A DNA stretch of 64,000 nt, taken from assembly GCF_002531575.1 (NCBI RefSeq), contig NZ_NWTI01000023.1, positions 1 through 64,000 of the forward strand. The letters run 5' to 3'. The notes below the pieces were generated by a model. The model was given only the letters and a program-made list of their open reading frames with translations. It was not told the origin of the DNA and searched no databases. The position numbers and the translations under genes are program-made. Source of the stretch: Bradyrhizobium sp. Y36 (GTDB taxonomy: Bacteria; Pseudomonadota; Alphaproteobacteria; Rhizobiales; Xanthobacteraceae). Below, piece by piece: positions 43,994 through 52,179 of this stretch. Position 1 is the first letter of the stretch; each line of letters begins with the position of its first letter.

Positions 43994-44464
43994 GTGAACG
44001 CACCAAGCCGCCTCGACACGACGCCGCGTCTGGAGGACTTCCCCTTCCGCCTCAGCGACAATGTCCGCTTTGGCGATCTCGACCCCAACCAGCACGTCAA
44101 CAACGCGGTCTACGCCACCTATTTCGAGACCGGCCGCGTCACGCTGATGAAACTGCCCCAGTACGGCCTGACCCCGCCGGGCCTGGCCTGGATCATGGTG
44201 CGGCTCGACATGCATTTCCGTGCCGAACTGCACTGGCCCAACACGATCGAACTCGGCCTCGGCGTGGTGAAGCTGGGACGGACGTCCGTCACCTTCGAGC
44301 AGGTCGTGTTTTCGGAGGGGAAATGCATCGCCTCGGCGATTTCGGTCGGCGTCTTGCTCGACGAGGCGACGCGCCGGCCGGCCCCGCTGACCCCTGAGGT
44401 GATCGAGAAATTCAGACCCTGGCACAAGCGCGGCATCGACGTCGCGCCGCCGAGTGCATCGTAA
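43994..44464 (+). CDS. 4HBT-family acyl-CoA thioesterase
   Basis: A 156-residue hotdog-fold protein. RFGDLDPNQHVNNAVYATYF is the catalytic motif (Asp in DPNxHVNN), and MVRLDMHFRAELHWPNTIEL and GRTSVTFEQVVFSEGKCIAS complete the fold. It hydrolyses an acyl-CoA thioester; the substrate is unknown. The GTG start at 43994 has GGAG 10 bases upstream. It is divergent from the ferredoxin reductase gene and convergent with the ferredoxin gene. Confidence 0.9.
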   Translation: MNAPSRLDTTPRLEDFPFRLSDNVRFGDLDPNQHVNNAVYATYFETGRVTLMKLPQYGLTPPGLAWIMVRLDMHFRAELHWPNTIELGLGVVKLGRTSVTFEQVVFSEGKCIASAISVGVLLDEATRRPAPLTPEVIEKFRPWHKRGIDVAPPSAS

Positions 44465-44491
44465 ATTTTCGGACGGCGCAGGCTTGAAGGA

Positions 44492-44812
44492 TCAGGCCTG
44501 ACGTTCCGGCGTCGTCACGACGAGACCGTCGAGCTCGTCGGAGACCTTGATCTGGCAGGACAGGCGCGAATTGGGGCGCACGTCGAAGCCGAAATCGAGC
44601 ATGTCCTCTTCCATCGGCGTCGGGCTGCCGACCTTCTCGCGCCAGGCTTCGTCGACATAGACATGGCAGGTCGCGCAGGCGCAGGCGCCGCCGCATTCGG
44701 CCTCGACGCCGGGAATGCTGTTGCGGATCGCGGCTTCCATCACGGTTGCGCCGTTCTCGATTTCCACCGTGCGGGTTTCGCCCTTGTGGTCGACAAAGTG
44801 AATCTTGGCCAT
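44492..44812 (-). CDS. [2Fe-2S] adrenodoxin-type ferredoxin
   Basis: A 106-residue protein starting MAKIHFVDHKGETRTVEIEN; the ATG at 44812 is set by family length. Cluster ligands are in AECGGACACATCHVYVD (C-x5-C-x2-C) and SRLSCQIKV (fourth Cys). SPTPMEEDMLDFGFDVRPNS is the acidic redox-partner helix of the putidaredoxin/adrenodoxin group. It feeds electrons to P450 or assembly enzymes; the FNR encoded nearby is a possible donor. The upstream ribosome-binding site is weak. Confidence 0.94.
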   Translation of the reverse strand: MAKIHFVDHKGETRTVEIENGATVMEAAIRNSIPGVEAECGGACACATCHVYVDEAWREKVGSPTPMEEDMLDFGFDVRPNSRLSCQIKVSDELDGLVVTTPERQA

Positions 44813-44898
44813 GTGTGCTCGTACTGCCGCGGTGCTGGGAATGAAGGAGGGTCCGGGCTGTCCTATAACGGGTCGATCAGCCCGGCGCCATAGGGTTT

Positions 44899-44959
44899 TG
44901 CTGCGAAGTGAATCCCGCTTTGCGGCAAGAAAATGCGTCAAAACAAGAGACTAGAATCC
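44899..44959. repeat. Dispersed repeat (AATGCGTCAAAACAAGA type)
   Basis: GCGAAGTGAAT, then AAGAAAATGCGTCAAAACAA, then AGAATCC; a diverged copy of the element at 55789-55860 (which has AAGAAAACGCGTCAAAACAA). It lies upstream of the ferredoxin gene. Confidence 0.65.
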
Positions 44960-44976
44960 GGCTCGGCCGCTCGGCC

Positions 44977-45351
44977 TCAAGGCTTCAGGATCGCCTCGAT
45001 GGCGGCGCGGGCCTCGGTCACCGCCTCCTTCAGCGCGGCGAGGGCGTGGCGCTGGTTCTGGCCGGCCCGGATCGCGGTCTCCAGGCTCTCGGCGGCATCT
45101 GCCACCGCAAAGGCGCCGATCCCGCGGGCCGATCCCTTGAGCTTGTGGGCGAGCGCGCCGGCCTCGGCCGGCAGGGCCGCCATCGCCGCCATCAGGCGGA
45201 CTGCCTGCTCGGCGAACATGGCCAGCACTTCCTGCTCCAGATCCGCGTTGCCAAGCGTCATCCGGGAGAGATGGTCGAGGTCGAGCGGGCTGTCGATGGG
45301 TGCAAGCGGGGGCGAGGGCATCCAGTCCATCCGTTGCAGTTCAGGCGTCAT
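44977..45351 (-). CDS. Hpt-domain phosphotransfer protein
   Basis: A 124-residue protein from the ATG at 45351, which has GGGG nearby; an ATG at 45417 in the same frame is possible but lacks a ribosome-binding site. The phosphorylatable histidine is in GALAHKLKGSARGIGAFAVA, the Hpt signature. LDLDHLSRMTLGNADLEQEV and the helices around it fit the four-helix bundle. Hpt proteins relay phosphate between hybrid kinases and regulators; the partner is not known. It is divergent from the giant growth-pole-ring-like gene and shares its CtrA-box-containing upstream region. Confidence 0.88.
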   Translation of the reverse strand: MTPELQRMDWMPSPPLAPIDSPLDLDHLSRMTLGNADLEQEVLAMFAEQAVRLMAAMAALPAEAGALAHKLKGSARGIGAFAVADAAESLETAIRAGQNQRHALAALKEAVTEARAAIEAILKP

Positions 45352-45748
45352 GGCGCAGGCCCCGGCATCGCGCGACGGTTCCGCCGGTCCGGCGGTGAAT
45401 TCGACCCACCCAAGCATGGAAATGGTTAACGAAATGTTTGGGGTCTGAGACGCAGTTCTGCCGGTTTCTTGACGAAAAGTTGCCGCAATCTGGCGAGTTC
45501 GGTGGAGAATTGCATTTATTGCTAAGGCGTTACGCCGCGATCCTGTTAACGATGATTAAGAATGTCTTAATCGCGGGCATTTCATTCGCATCGCTCTGCC
45601 AATAGGATGTTGCAGAAATTGGCGGACAAGCCGTCCGGGTGGGGATGGCTCGGAGATCCGCGCAAGCGGCATGATCCGGTCTGTGGGCTTGCGCAGCGCG
45701 CAGGGCTCGCGGGGGGACGCGTACAAGTAACGAGGGCTCGGACTGAAC
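45352..45748. promoter_or_regulatory. Divergent Hpt / growth-pole-ring upstream region with CtrA box
   Basis: TTAA occurs at 45546-45549, 45556-45559 and 45567-45570. The last two form a perfect TTAA-N7-TTAA CtrA box inside a palindrome GATTAAGA-ATG-TCTTAATC (45554-45572). A half site GGTTAACG lies at about 45424, by the Hpt gene. No small gene in this stretch is convincing. Confidence 0.6.
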
Positions 45749-48700
45749 ATGGCGAACACTCCGAAAAAGGTCAAAGACCCCACAGAAGTTGCGCTTTCTG
45801 CGATCCAGGAAGCCCTGAACATCAGCGACACGGCAGCGGACACCAGTCGCAGCGCCGCCATGCGCAACGAGACCGCGCCCCCGGTGGCCCCGCCGGCTCC
45901 CCCGGCCTTCGACGAGCCCAGCTTCGAGCCGCGCCCCGCCGCCAACGAGCGGGGCAATGTGTTCGACCCGATCGAGGAGCCGCGCAGCCAGCGCCGCGCC
46001 GCCAATGACGACCGCGAGACCATCGGCCAGCTGCTCCAGGCGCTTCAGAAGGGCCGCCCTGCCCGCAGCGTCTACACCTTCGCCACCATCTTCGCCGGCG
46101 TCTGGCTCGCCGCCTGCGCCGCGCTGACCGTCGGCTTCCTGCCCTCGATCCAGGCCGCCATGGGCCAGAGCGGCGGCGTGCTCGTCATCGCCGGCCTGGT
46201 CGCGATGTTCTTCGCGCCGATCATGCTGTTCTACTTCCTCGCCAGCCTGGTCTGGCGCGGCCAGGAAATGCGCATGATCGCGCAGGCGATGGCGCAGGTC
46301 GCGATCCGCTTCTCCGAGCCCGAGGGCTCGGCCTCCGATTCCATGGTCACCGTCGGCCAGGCCATCCGCCGCGAGGTCGCGGCGATGGGCGACGGCATCG
46401 AGCGTGCGATCGCGCGCGCCGGCGAGCTGGAGACGCTGGTCGCCAACGAGGTCGCCGCTCTCGAACGCGCCTATTCCGACAACGAAGTGCGCATCCGCGC
46501 CCTGCTCCAGGACATCGCCCATCAACGCGACAATCTGGTCGGCCAGGCCGAGCAGGTCCGCAGCGCCATCTCCGGCGTGCAGATCGATCTGCGCCACGAC
46601 ATCGCGCTGATCTCGGATGCGATCGCCTCGCGCGTCGACGAGGTCGCCAAGTCCATCACCGGTGCGCTCGAAGAGCGCGGCGCCCACATCACCAGCGCGC
46701 TGAGCAATGCCGGCGACAACATGATCCTGGCGCTCGGCGAGCGCGGCGGCGACCTGCTCGACCGCCTCGAGGAGGCCAGCAACGAGACCACGCGCGCCGT
46801 GCTCGACGCCAGCGAGCGGCTGACCACCAGCCTCAACTTCAAGACCGGCCACGTCCACGACGAGTTCGTCGACCTCGCCGACCGCGTCCACGAGATGCTC
46901 AACGAGCGCATCGACCGCATCACCGGCGAGTTCGAGCAGCGCTCCGCCGCGATCGTCGATGGCATCTCCGAGCGCACCGAGCAGGTGCACGACAGCCTGA
47001 AGAACTCCTCGGACTCGCTGCTGCTCGAGCTCGAGCTGCGCTCCAACGACATCTCGGCCAAGATCGACGACGCCGGCAACCGCCTCGCCGGCCAGATCAT
47101 GACGAGCGGCGACAAGGCGAGCGAGGCGCTCGACGCCACCGTCAACACCCTCGTCGCCAAGGTCGTCAGCCAGACCGAGACCGCGCACGACTCGCTGTCG
47201 CTGCAGATGAGCGCGTTCGACGAGCTGGTCAGGAACCAGGGCACCGAGCTGGTCGAGAAGTTCGCCCGCGACTCCGGCACGCTGGGCGCCCTGATCACGC
47301 GCCACATCTCCGAGTTCGACCGCACCGTGAAGACCTTCGGCGGCGAGATCGTCGAGCGCATGGGCCAGCGCACGCAGGACATCCATGAGTCGCTGAAGAC
47401 CTATGTCGAGAATTTCGACACCCGCTTCAGCTCCAACGGCGGCGCGATCACGGCCGTGCTCGACCAGCGCCTGCTGCAGTTCGAAACCACGGTCGGCGAA
47501 CGCGTCAGCAATCTCGACGCTTCGCTGAACGGCAAGATCGCGAGCCTCGACGGCACCATCGAAGGTCACATCAAGACCTTCGACGAGCAGCTCGTCGGCC
47601 GCGTCGCCGCGCTCGAGCAGTCGTTCGACAGCCGCGCGAAGTCGATGACCGACACCATCGACGGGCGCATCGAGACGCTGGCGACCTCGCTGACGGACGG
47701 CGCGGCGCAGGCGATCCAGTCGATCGACAGCCGCCTCACCCACCTGACGACGTCGCTGACCGGCGGTGCATCGCAGGCCATCGAAACCATCGACGCGCGC
47801 CTCAGCCACCTCACCAGCACGCTGACCGATGGCGCCTCGCAGACCATCCAGTCGATCGACACCCGCCTGACCCATCTGACGACGACGCTCACCGGCGGCG
47901 CGACGCAGGCGCTCGAGTCCATCGACTCCCGCCTCACCTACCTGACCACCGCGGTCACGAACGGCGCCTCGCAGGCCGTGCAGTCGATCGATACGCGCCT
48001 GACCCTGCTGACCTCGACGCTCACCGACGGCACCGCGCAGGCGATCGACGCGGTCGACCGCCGCATCACCGGCGTCACCGAGATCATCGACGGCCGCTCG
48101 ACGCACCTGACAGACACCGTCACGGCGCGCTTCCAGGAGATCCATCAGGCCATCGAGACCAAGGTCGGCTCGGTCGCGAGCGACATCGACGTGCGCGTGG
48201 CGCAGTTCGAGGACCTGCTCGGCTCGCGCGTCGAGGCGGTCGCCGGCCGCATCGAAAGCAGCGGCCGCCAGGCCAGCGAGGACATGATGTCCCGCGCCGA
48301 GATGATCTCGACCGCGATCCGCTCGCATGTCGAGGACGCCGAGCGCTCGCTCACCAACCTCGTCGTCAACACCAGCGAGACGATCCAGACCGGTGCGCGC
48401 ACCGCCCAGCAGTCGCTGATGACGGTCTCCTCCGACGTCAACGCCCAGCTCAAGATGACCTCCGCCGAGGTCGAGCGTGCGCTGACCGCGGTCGGCACCG
48501 GTTCCGCGAACGCGATCCTGAACAGCGCCCGCGAAGCGCAGTCGACGCTGGTCGCAGCGTCGGGCGACGCCTCCAACCAGATCAAGGGGCTCGCGGCCGA
48601 CGTCGAGCGCACGCTGTCGGCGGCGGGTTCCGCCACCGCGGCCTCGATCCTGGCCGGCGCCCGCGAGGTGCAGACCACCCTCGTCACCGCGTCCTCGGAT

Positions 48701-51460
48701 GCGGCCAACCACGTCAAGACGCTGACCGCCGACGTGCAGCGCTCGCTGTCGCTGGCCGGCACGACCACGGCAGAATCGATCACCGCCGGCGCCCGCGACG
48801 CACAGAGCGCGCTGATCGCGGCCTCGACCGAGACCGCCAACCAGATCAAGGCGCTGTCCTCGGACGTGCAGCGCTCGCTGACGATGGCCGGCACCTCGAC
48901 CGCCGAGACCATCGTGACCGGCGCCCGCGAGGCCCAGAGCACGCTGGTGACGGCGTCCTCGGACGCGGCGAGCCAGGTCAAGTCGCTCGCGGCCGAAGTG
49001 CATCGCTCGCTCTCGCAGGTCGGCCAGTCGACCGCCGAGACGATCACCACCAGCGCCCGCGACGCCCAGAGCACCCTGCTTGCCGTCTCCGCGGAACAGA
49101 CCAGCCAGGTCCGTTCGCTCGCGGCCGAGATGCAGCGCGCGCTGGCAACCGCCGGCGGCGCCACCATCGAGGCGCTCACCAGCGGCGTACGCGAGGCCCA
49201 GGGCTCGCTGATCACCGCCTCGACCGACGCGGCGACGCAGATCAAGTCGCTGACCACGGACATCGAGCGCACGCTGACCGCGGTCGGCGCCGACACCGCC
49301 TCGACCATCCTCAACAGCGCGCGTGAGGCCCAGACCTCGCTGACCTCGACCTCGGCGGACGCCGCGAGCCAGATCCGCACGATCTCGACCGAGATCGAGC
49401 GCACGCTGAGCGCGGCCACCGCCAACGCGACCAACGACATCCAGACCAGCGCGCTCAACGCCCAGAACGCGCTGATCACGGCCTCCAACGAGGCGAGCTC
49501 GCGGGTCAAGTCGAGCTCGGCCGACGTCGAGCGCTCGGTGCTCGCCGCCAGCTCGAGCTTCGGCCAGGCCATGACCGGCAAGACCGACGAGATCGTCACC
49601 TACGTGCAGCAGCAGGCCGACCGCCTGTCGAACATGATCGACGCCAAGCGCGGCGCCCTGGTCGACGCGATCGGCTCGAAGACCAGCCAGCTCACGCTCG
49701 ACATCGACCGCGTCACCTCGGACGCGCTGAAGTCGATCGAGACGCGCGGCCAGGCCTTCTCGCAGACCATGATGGGCAACGGCTCGGAAGTCGCCCGCAC
49801 CATCAACGCGGCGAGCGAGATCGCCACCAGCGCGGTCGGCAAGTCGCTCAAGGACCTCGAGCAGGCCTCGCGTTCGGCGATCGACCAGTCGCGCCAGGTC
49901 TCGATCGCGGCCGTCACCGAGATGCAGGAGACCAGCAAGATCCTGCGCACCGACACCGTGGCGCTGTTCGAGCGTCTGCGCGAAGGCAACATCCTGCTCC
50001 AGGAGGTGCTGACCGGTGCGCACGACAACCTCAACTCGCTCGAGCGGGCGCTGGTGACGCGTGTCGCCGACTTCGTCTCGGCGATGAACGACGTCACCTC
50101 GCGCAACGGCGCGGCGACGCAGAACCTGGAAGACCAGCTCAACGTCTTCAACAGCAAGACCACGAAGGCGCTGCAGGACCTCGGCGAGCTGTCGACCCAG
50201 TTCGACAAGCACGGCCAGGCGCTGGTCGAGGCCGCTCAGGTCGTCGAGCAGAGCAACAAGAACACCACCGCCTCGCTCGCCGAGCGCAAGCAGGCGCTGG
50301 AATCGCTGGTCACCACAATCGACCTGCGGACGGCCGATCTCGACCAGCGGCTGTCGCGCTTCACCGGCCTGCTCGATGAATCGCTGGCCGCGGCCGAAGA
50401 GCGTGCCCGCGACATCGCCCGCGTCGTCGCCGAGACCGCCGGCGCAGGATCGGCCGCGATCACCCGCCAGTTCGAGGCGGTGCGCTCGGCCTCCGAGGAA
50501 GAGCACCGCCAGACCATCGAGGCGATGCACGACATCTACCGCCAGACCACCGACGAGGCGGATGCGATGTTCAAGCAGTCGACGGAGAAGTTCACCAACC
50601 TCGTCTCCAGCATGAAGCAGATGGCCTTCGAGATGCACAACGAGCTCGAAGCCACCCGCAACGAGCTGCGCCGCGGCGTGCTCGAGATGCCGCAGGAGGC
50701 CGCCGAGAGCACTGCGCAGATGCGCAAGGTGATCGTCGACCAGATCGAGGCGCTCGCCGAGCTCAACCGCATCGTGGCCCAGCACGGCCGCGGCCTCGAC
50801 GTCACCAGCGCGGGCCGCGCGTCTGTCGCCGTCCAGCGCCAGGAAGAGCCGGTGATGGCCATTGCCGGCGGTCGTGGCACCGAGACCCGCATGCGCGACA
50901 CCGGCAGCGCATCCACGCTGCCGCCGCCGGACCTCGGCATGCCCGCGCCCTCGCGCCGCACCGAAGCGCCGCCGGTCGCGCCCTCCAGCAACGACCAGGG
51001 CCGTGACGGCTGGCTGTCGGACCTGCTCAACCGCACGGACGCCAATCAGGGCGCCCCGACCGGTCAGGCTCCTCGTGGCCGCGCCGCCCCCGCGCCGCAA
51101 CCGCAGGCCCCGCAGGCCAGCAGCAATCCGCTGGAATCGCTGTCGCTCGACATCGGCCGGCTGATGGACCGCAACCTCGCGGCCGAGATGTGGGACCGCT
51201 ACCAGCGCGGCGAGAACAAGGCCTTCACCAAGCGCCTCTACACGCCCGCCGGCCAGAAGGCCTTTGACGAGGTCGCCCGCAAGTACCGCGCCGACCGCAA
51301 CTTCAAGGGCACGGTCGACCGCTACGTCGCCGAGTTCGAGCGCCTGCTCGACGAAGTCGCCCGCGACGGCCGCGGCCCGCAGGAGCTGCGCGGCCACCTG
51401 ACCTCGGAGACGGGGCTGGTGTACACGCTGCTCGCGCATGCGGCGGGACGGCTGGGGTAA
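45749..51460 (+). CDS. Giant coiled-coil polar growth protein (GPR/RgsE-like)
   Basis: A 1903-residue protein. Residues 1-100 are disordered (ETAPPVAPPAPPAF). Two membrane helices lie at about 109-131 and 143-167. Residues 170-1700 are an almost unbroken helical, apolipoprotein-like region. It includes at least six 22-residue units (from residue 636, e.g. SIDSRLTHLTTSLTGGASQA) and nine 44-residue units (residues 864-1259, e.g. ERTLTAVGADTASTILNSAR). A Pro/Gln-rich linker (about 1690-1790) leads to a conserved C-terminal domain (DIGRLMDRNLAAEMWDRYQR). This architecture matches GROWTH POLE RING of Agrobacterium and RgsE of Sinorhizobium, which organise peptidoglycan insertion at the new pole. 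The assignment rests on architecture and remembered similarity. Confidence 0.8.
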   Translation: MANTPKKVKDPTEVALSAIQEALNISDTAADTSRSAAMRNETAPPVAPPAPPAFDEPSFEPRPAANERGNVFDPIEEPRSQRRAANDDRETIGQLLQALQKGRPARSVYTFATIFAGVWLAACAALTVGFLPSIQAAMGQSGGVLVIAGLVAMFFAPIMLFYFLASLVWRGQEMRMIAQAMAQVAIRFSEPEGSASDSMVTVGQAIRREVAAMGDGIERAIARAGELETLVANEVAALERAYSDNEVRIRALLQDIAHQRDNLVGQAEQVRSAISGVQIDLRHDIALISDAIASRVDEVAKSITGALEERGAHITSALSNAGDNMILALGERGGDLLDRLEEASNETTRAVLDASERLTTSLNFKTGHVHDEFVDLADRVHEMLNERIDRITGEFEQRSAAIVDGISERTEQVHDSLKNSSDSLLLELELRSNDISAKIDDAGNRLAGQIMTSGDKASEALDATVNTLVAKVVSQTETAHDSLSLQMSAFDELVRNQGTELVEKFARDSGTLGALITRHISEFDRTVKTFGGEIVERMGQRTQDIHESLKTYVENFDTRFSSNGGAITAVLDQRLLQFETTVGERVSNLDASLNGKIASLDGTIEGHIKTFDEQLVGRVAALEQSFDSRAKSMTDTIDGRIETLATSLTDGAAQAIQSIDSRLTHLTTSLTGGASQAIETIDARLSHLTSTLTDGASQTIQSIDTRLTHLTTTLTGGATQALESIDSRLTYLTTAVTNGASQAVQSIDTRLTLLTSTLTDGTAQAIDAVDRRITGVTEIIDGRSTHLTDTVTARFQEIHQAIETKVGSVASDIDVRVAQFEDLLGSRVEAVAGRIESSGRQASEDMMSRAEMISTAIRSHVEDAERSLTNLVVNTSETIQTGARTAQQSLMTVSSDVNAQLKMTSAEVERALTAVGTGSANAILNSAREAQSTLVAASGDASNQIKGLAADVERTLSAAGSATAASILAGAREVQTTLVTASSDAANHVKTLTADVQRSLSLAGTTTAESITAGARDAQSALIAASTETANQIKALSSDVQRSLTMAGTSTAETIVTGAREAQSTLVTASSDAASQVKSLAAEVHRSLSQVGQSTAETITTSARDAQSTLLAVSAEQTSQVRSLAAEMQRALATAGGATIEALTSGVREAQGSLITASTDAATQIKSLTTDIERTLTAVGADTASTILNSAREAQTSLTSTSADAASQIRTISTEIERTLSAATANATNDIQTSALNAQNALITASNEASSRVKSSSADVERSVLAASSSFGQAMTGKTDEIVTYVQQQADRLSNMIDAKRGALVDAIGSKTSQLTLDIDRVTSDALKSIETRGQAFSQTMMGNGSEVARTINAASEIATSAVGKSLKDLEQASRSAIDQSRQVSIAAVTEMQETSKILRTDTVALFERLREGNILLQEVLTGAHDNLNSLERALVTRVADFVSAMNDVTSRNGAATQNLEDQLNVFNSKTTKALQDLGELSTQFDKHGQALVEAAQVVEQSNKNTTASLAERKQALESLVTTIDLRTADLDQRLSRFTGLLDESLAAAEERARDIARVVAETAGAGSAAITRQFEAVRSASEEEHRQTIEAMHDIYRQTTDEADAMFKQSTEKFTNLVSSMKQMAFEMHNELEATRNELRRGVLEMPQEAAESTAQMRKVIVDQIEALAELNRIVAQHGRGLDVTSAGRASVAVQRQEEPVMAIAGGRGTETRMRDTGSASTLPPPDLGMPAPSRRTEAPPVAPSSNDQGRDGWLSDLLNRTDANQGAPTGQAPRGRAAPAPQPQAPQASSNPLESLSLDIGRLMDRNLAAEMWDRYQRGENKAFTKRLYTPAGQKAFDEVARKYRADRNFKGTVDRYVAEFERLLDEVARDGRGPQELRGHLTSETGLVYTLLAHAAGRLG
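47654..48049 (+). repeat. Six 22-residue (66-bp) repeats inside the GPR-like gene
   Basis: Units begin at 47654, 47720, 47786, 47852, 47918 and 47984, each a form of [ST]IDxRLTxLTxxLTxGAxQAI. No insertions or deletions break the 66-base register. A diverged unit follows at 48050. Confidence 0.9.
48338..49525 (+). repeat. Nine 44-residue (132-bp) repeats inside the GPR-like gene
   Basis: Units of exactly 132 bases start at 48338 and 48470 and continue to 49525. The shared pattern is VERxLxxxGxxTAxxIxxxAREAQsxLxxASxDAxxQIKxLxAD. 44 is four times 11 and the neighbouring 22 is two times 11, pointing to hendecad (11-residue) helical periodicity. Confidence 0.92.
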
Positions 51461-51483
51461 GCGGCAAGTCCATCGCGAATGAC

Positions 51484-51511
51484 AAAACGGAGGCCTCGCG
51501 GCCTCCGTTTT
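51484..51511. terminator. Bidirectional terminator between GPR-like and regulator genes
   Basis: AAAACGGAGGCC pairs with GGCCTCCGTTTT around a TCGC loop (perfect 12-bp stem), followed by TCGTTT on the plus strand; the minus strand also ends in T residues. It serves both convergent genes. Confidence 0.88.
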
Positions 51512-51529
51512 CGTTTGGATGCGGAAAGC

Positions 51530-52177
51530 TCAATTGCCGCCGGGCTGGCCGAATGACAGCCGCTCGGCGAGCACCGCGGCCTGCGTGCGCGAGCCGACGC
51601 CGAGCTTGCGCAGGATGGTCGAGACGTGGCCCTTCACGGTCTGCTCGGCGATGTCGAGCTCGCCAGCGATCTGCTTGTTGAGCTTGCCTTCCACGATCAT
51701 CGCGAGAATGCGCAGCTGCTGCGCCGAGAGGGTGGCCATGCGCGCGGCGAGCTCGATGTCGTCGCTCTGGATCGAGCCGCGGCCGCCGACATTGGGCGGC
51801 ATCCAGATCTCGCCGGCCAGGATCTTGGTGATCGCCTCGGCCATCTCGGGCAGGCCGAGCGATTTCGGAATGTAACCGGATGCGCCATAGGCGATGGCGC
51901 GGCGGATGGTGGCGGCGTCCTGCCGCGCCGAGATGATCGCCACCGGTACCGTCGGGAACTGCGCCGACAGGATGAACAAAGCGGCAAAGCCCTGGATGCC
52001 CGGCATGGTCAGATCCCACAGGATCAGGTCGATCTCGCCCGACTGCGCCGTCAGGATGCCGATCGCCTCGTCCAGCGACTGGCAGGCGACGATGTCGAGA
52101 TCCGGCAGCACGGTCGACAGCGCGCTGCGGAGCGCAGCCTGCACCAGCGGATGGTCGTCGCCGATCAGGATGCGCAT
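51530..52177 (-). CDS. LuxR/NarL-type response regulator (CrbR-like)
   Basis: A 215-residue protein. The phosphoacceptor is D55 in LILWDLTMPGIQG, with an acidic pair at GDDHP and a lysine in GYIPKSLGLPEM. The HTH is LSAQQLRILAMIVEGKLNKQ, then IAGELDIAEQTVKGHVSTIL. Its start lies two bases after the stop of the symporter-kinase gene, so they are one operon. CrbR/AcsR-type regulators paired with SSF-kinases activate acetyl-CoA synthetase and acetate uptake in Vibrio and Pseudomonas. The adjacent MctP-like symporter gene is a natural target here. That link is inferred. Confidence 0.92.
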   Translation of the reverse strand: MRILIGDDHPLVQAALRSALSTVLPDLDIVACQSLDEAIGILTAQSGEIDLILWDLTMPGIQGFAALFILSAQFPTVPVAIISARQDAATIRRAIAYGASGYIPKSLGLPEMAEAITKILAGEIWMPPNVGGRGSIQSDDIELAARMATLSAQQLRILAMIVEGKLNKQIAGELDIAEQTVKGHVSTILRKLGVGSRTQAAVLAERLSFGQPGGN

Positions 52178-52179
52178 CG

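Noticed and set aside
45530..51439. A 1969-codon open frame on the minus strand opposite the giant coiled-coil gene
   Set aside because: It mirrors the plus-strand gene almost exactly. The plus-strand product has a signal-like architecture, membrane helices and clear repeats, while the antisense product is an Arg/Gly/Ala-rich low-quality sequence produced by GC-rich codon use.
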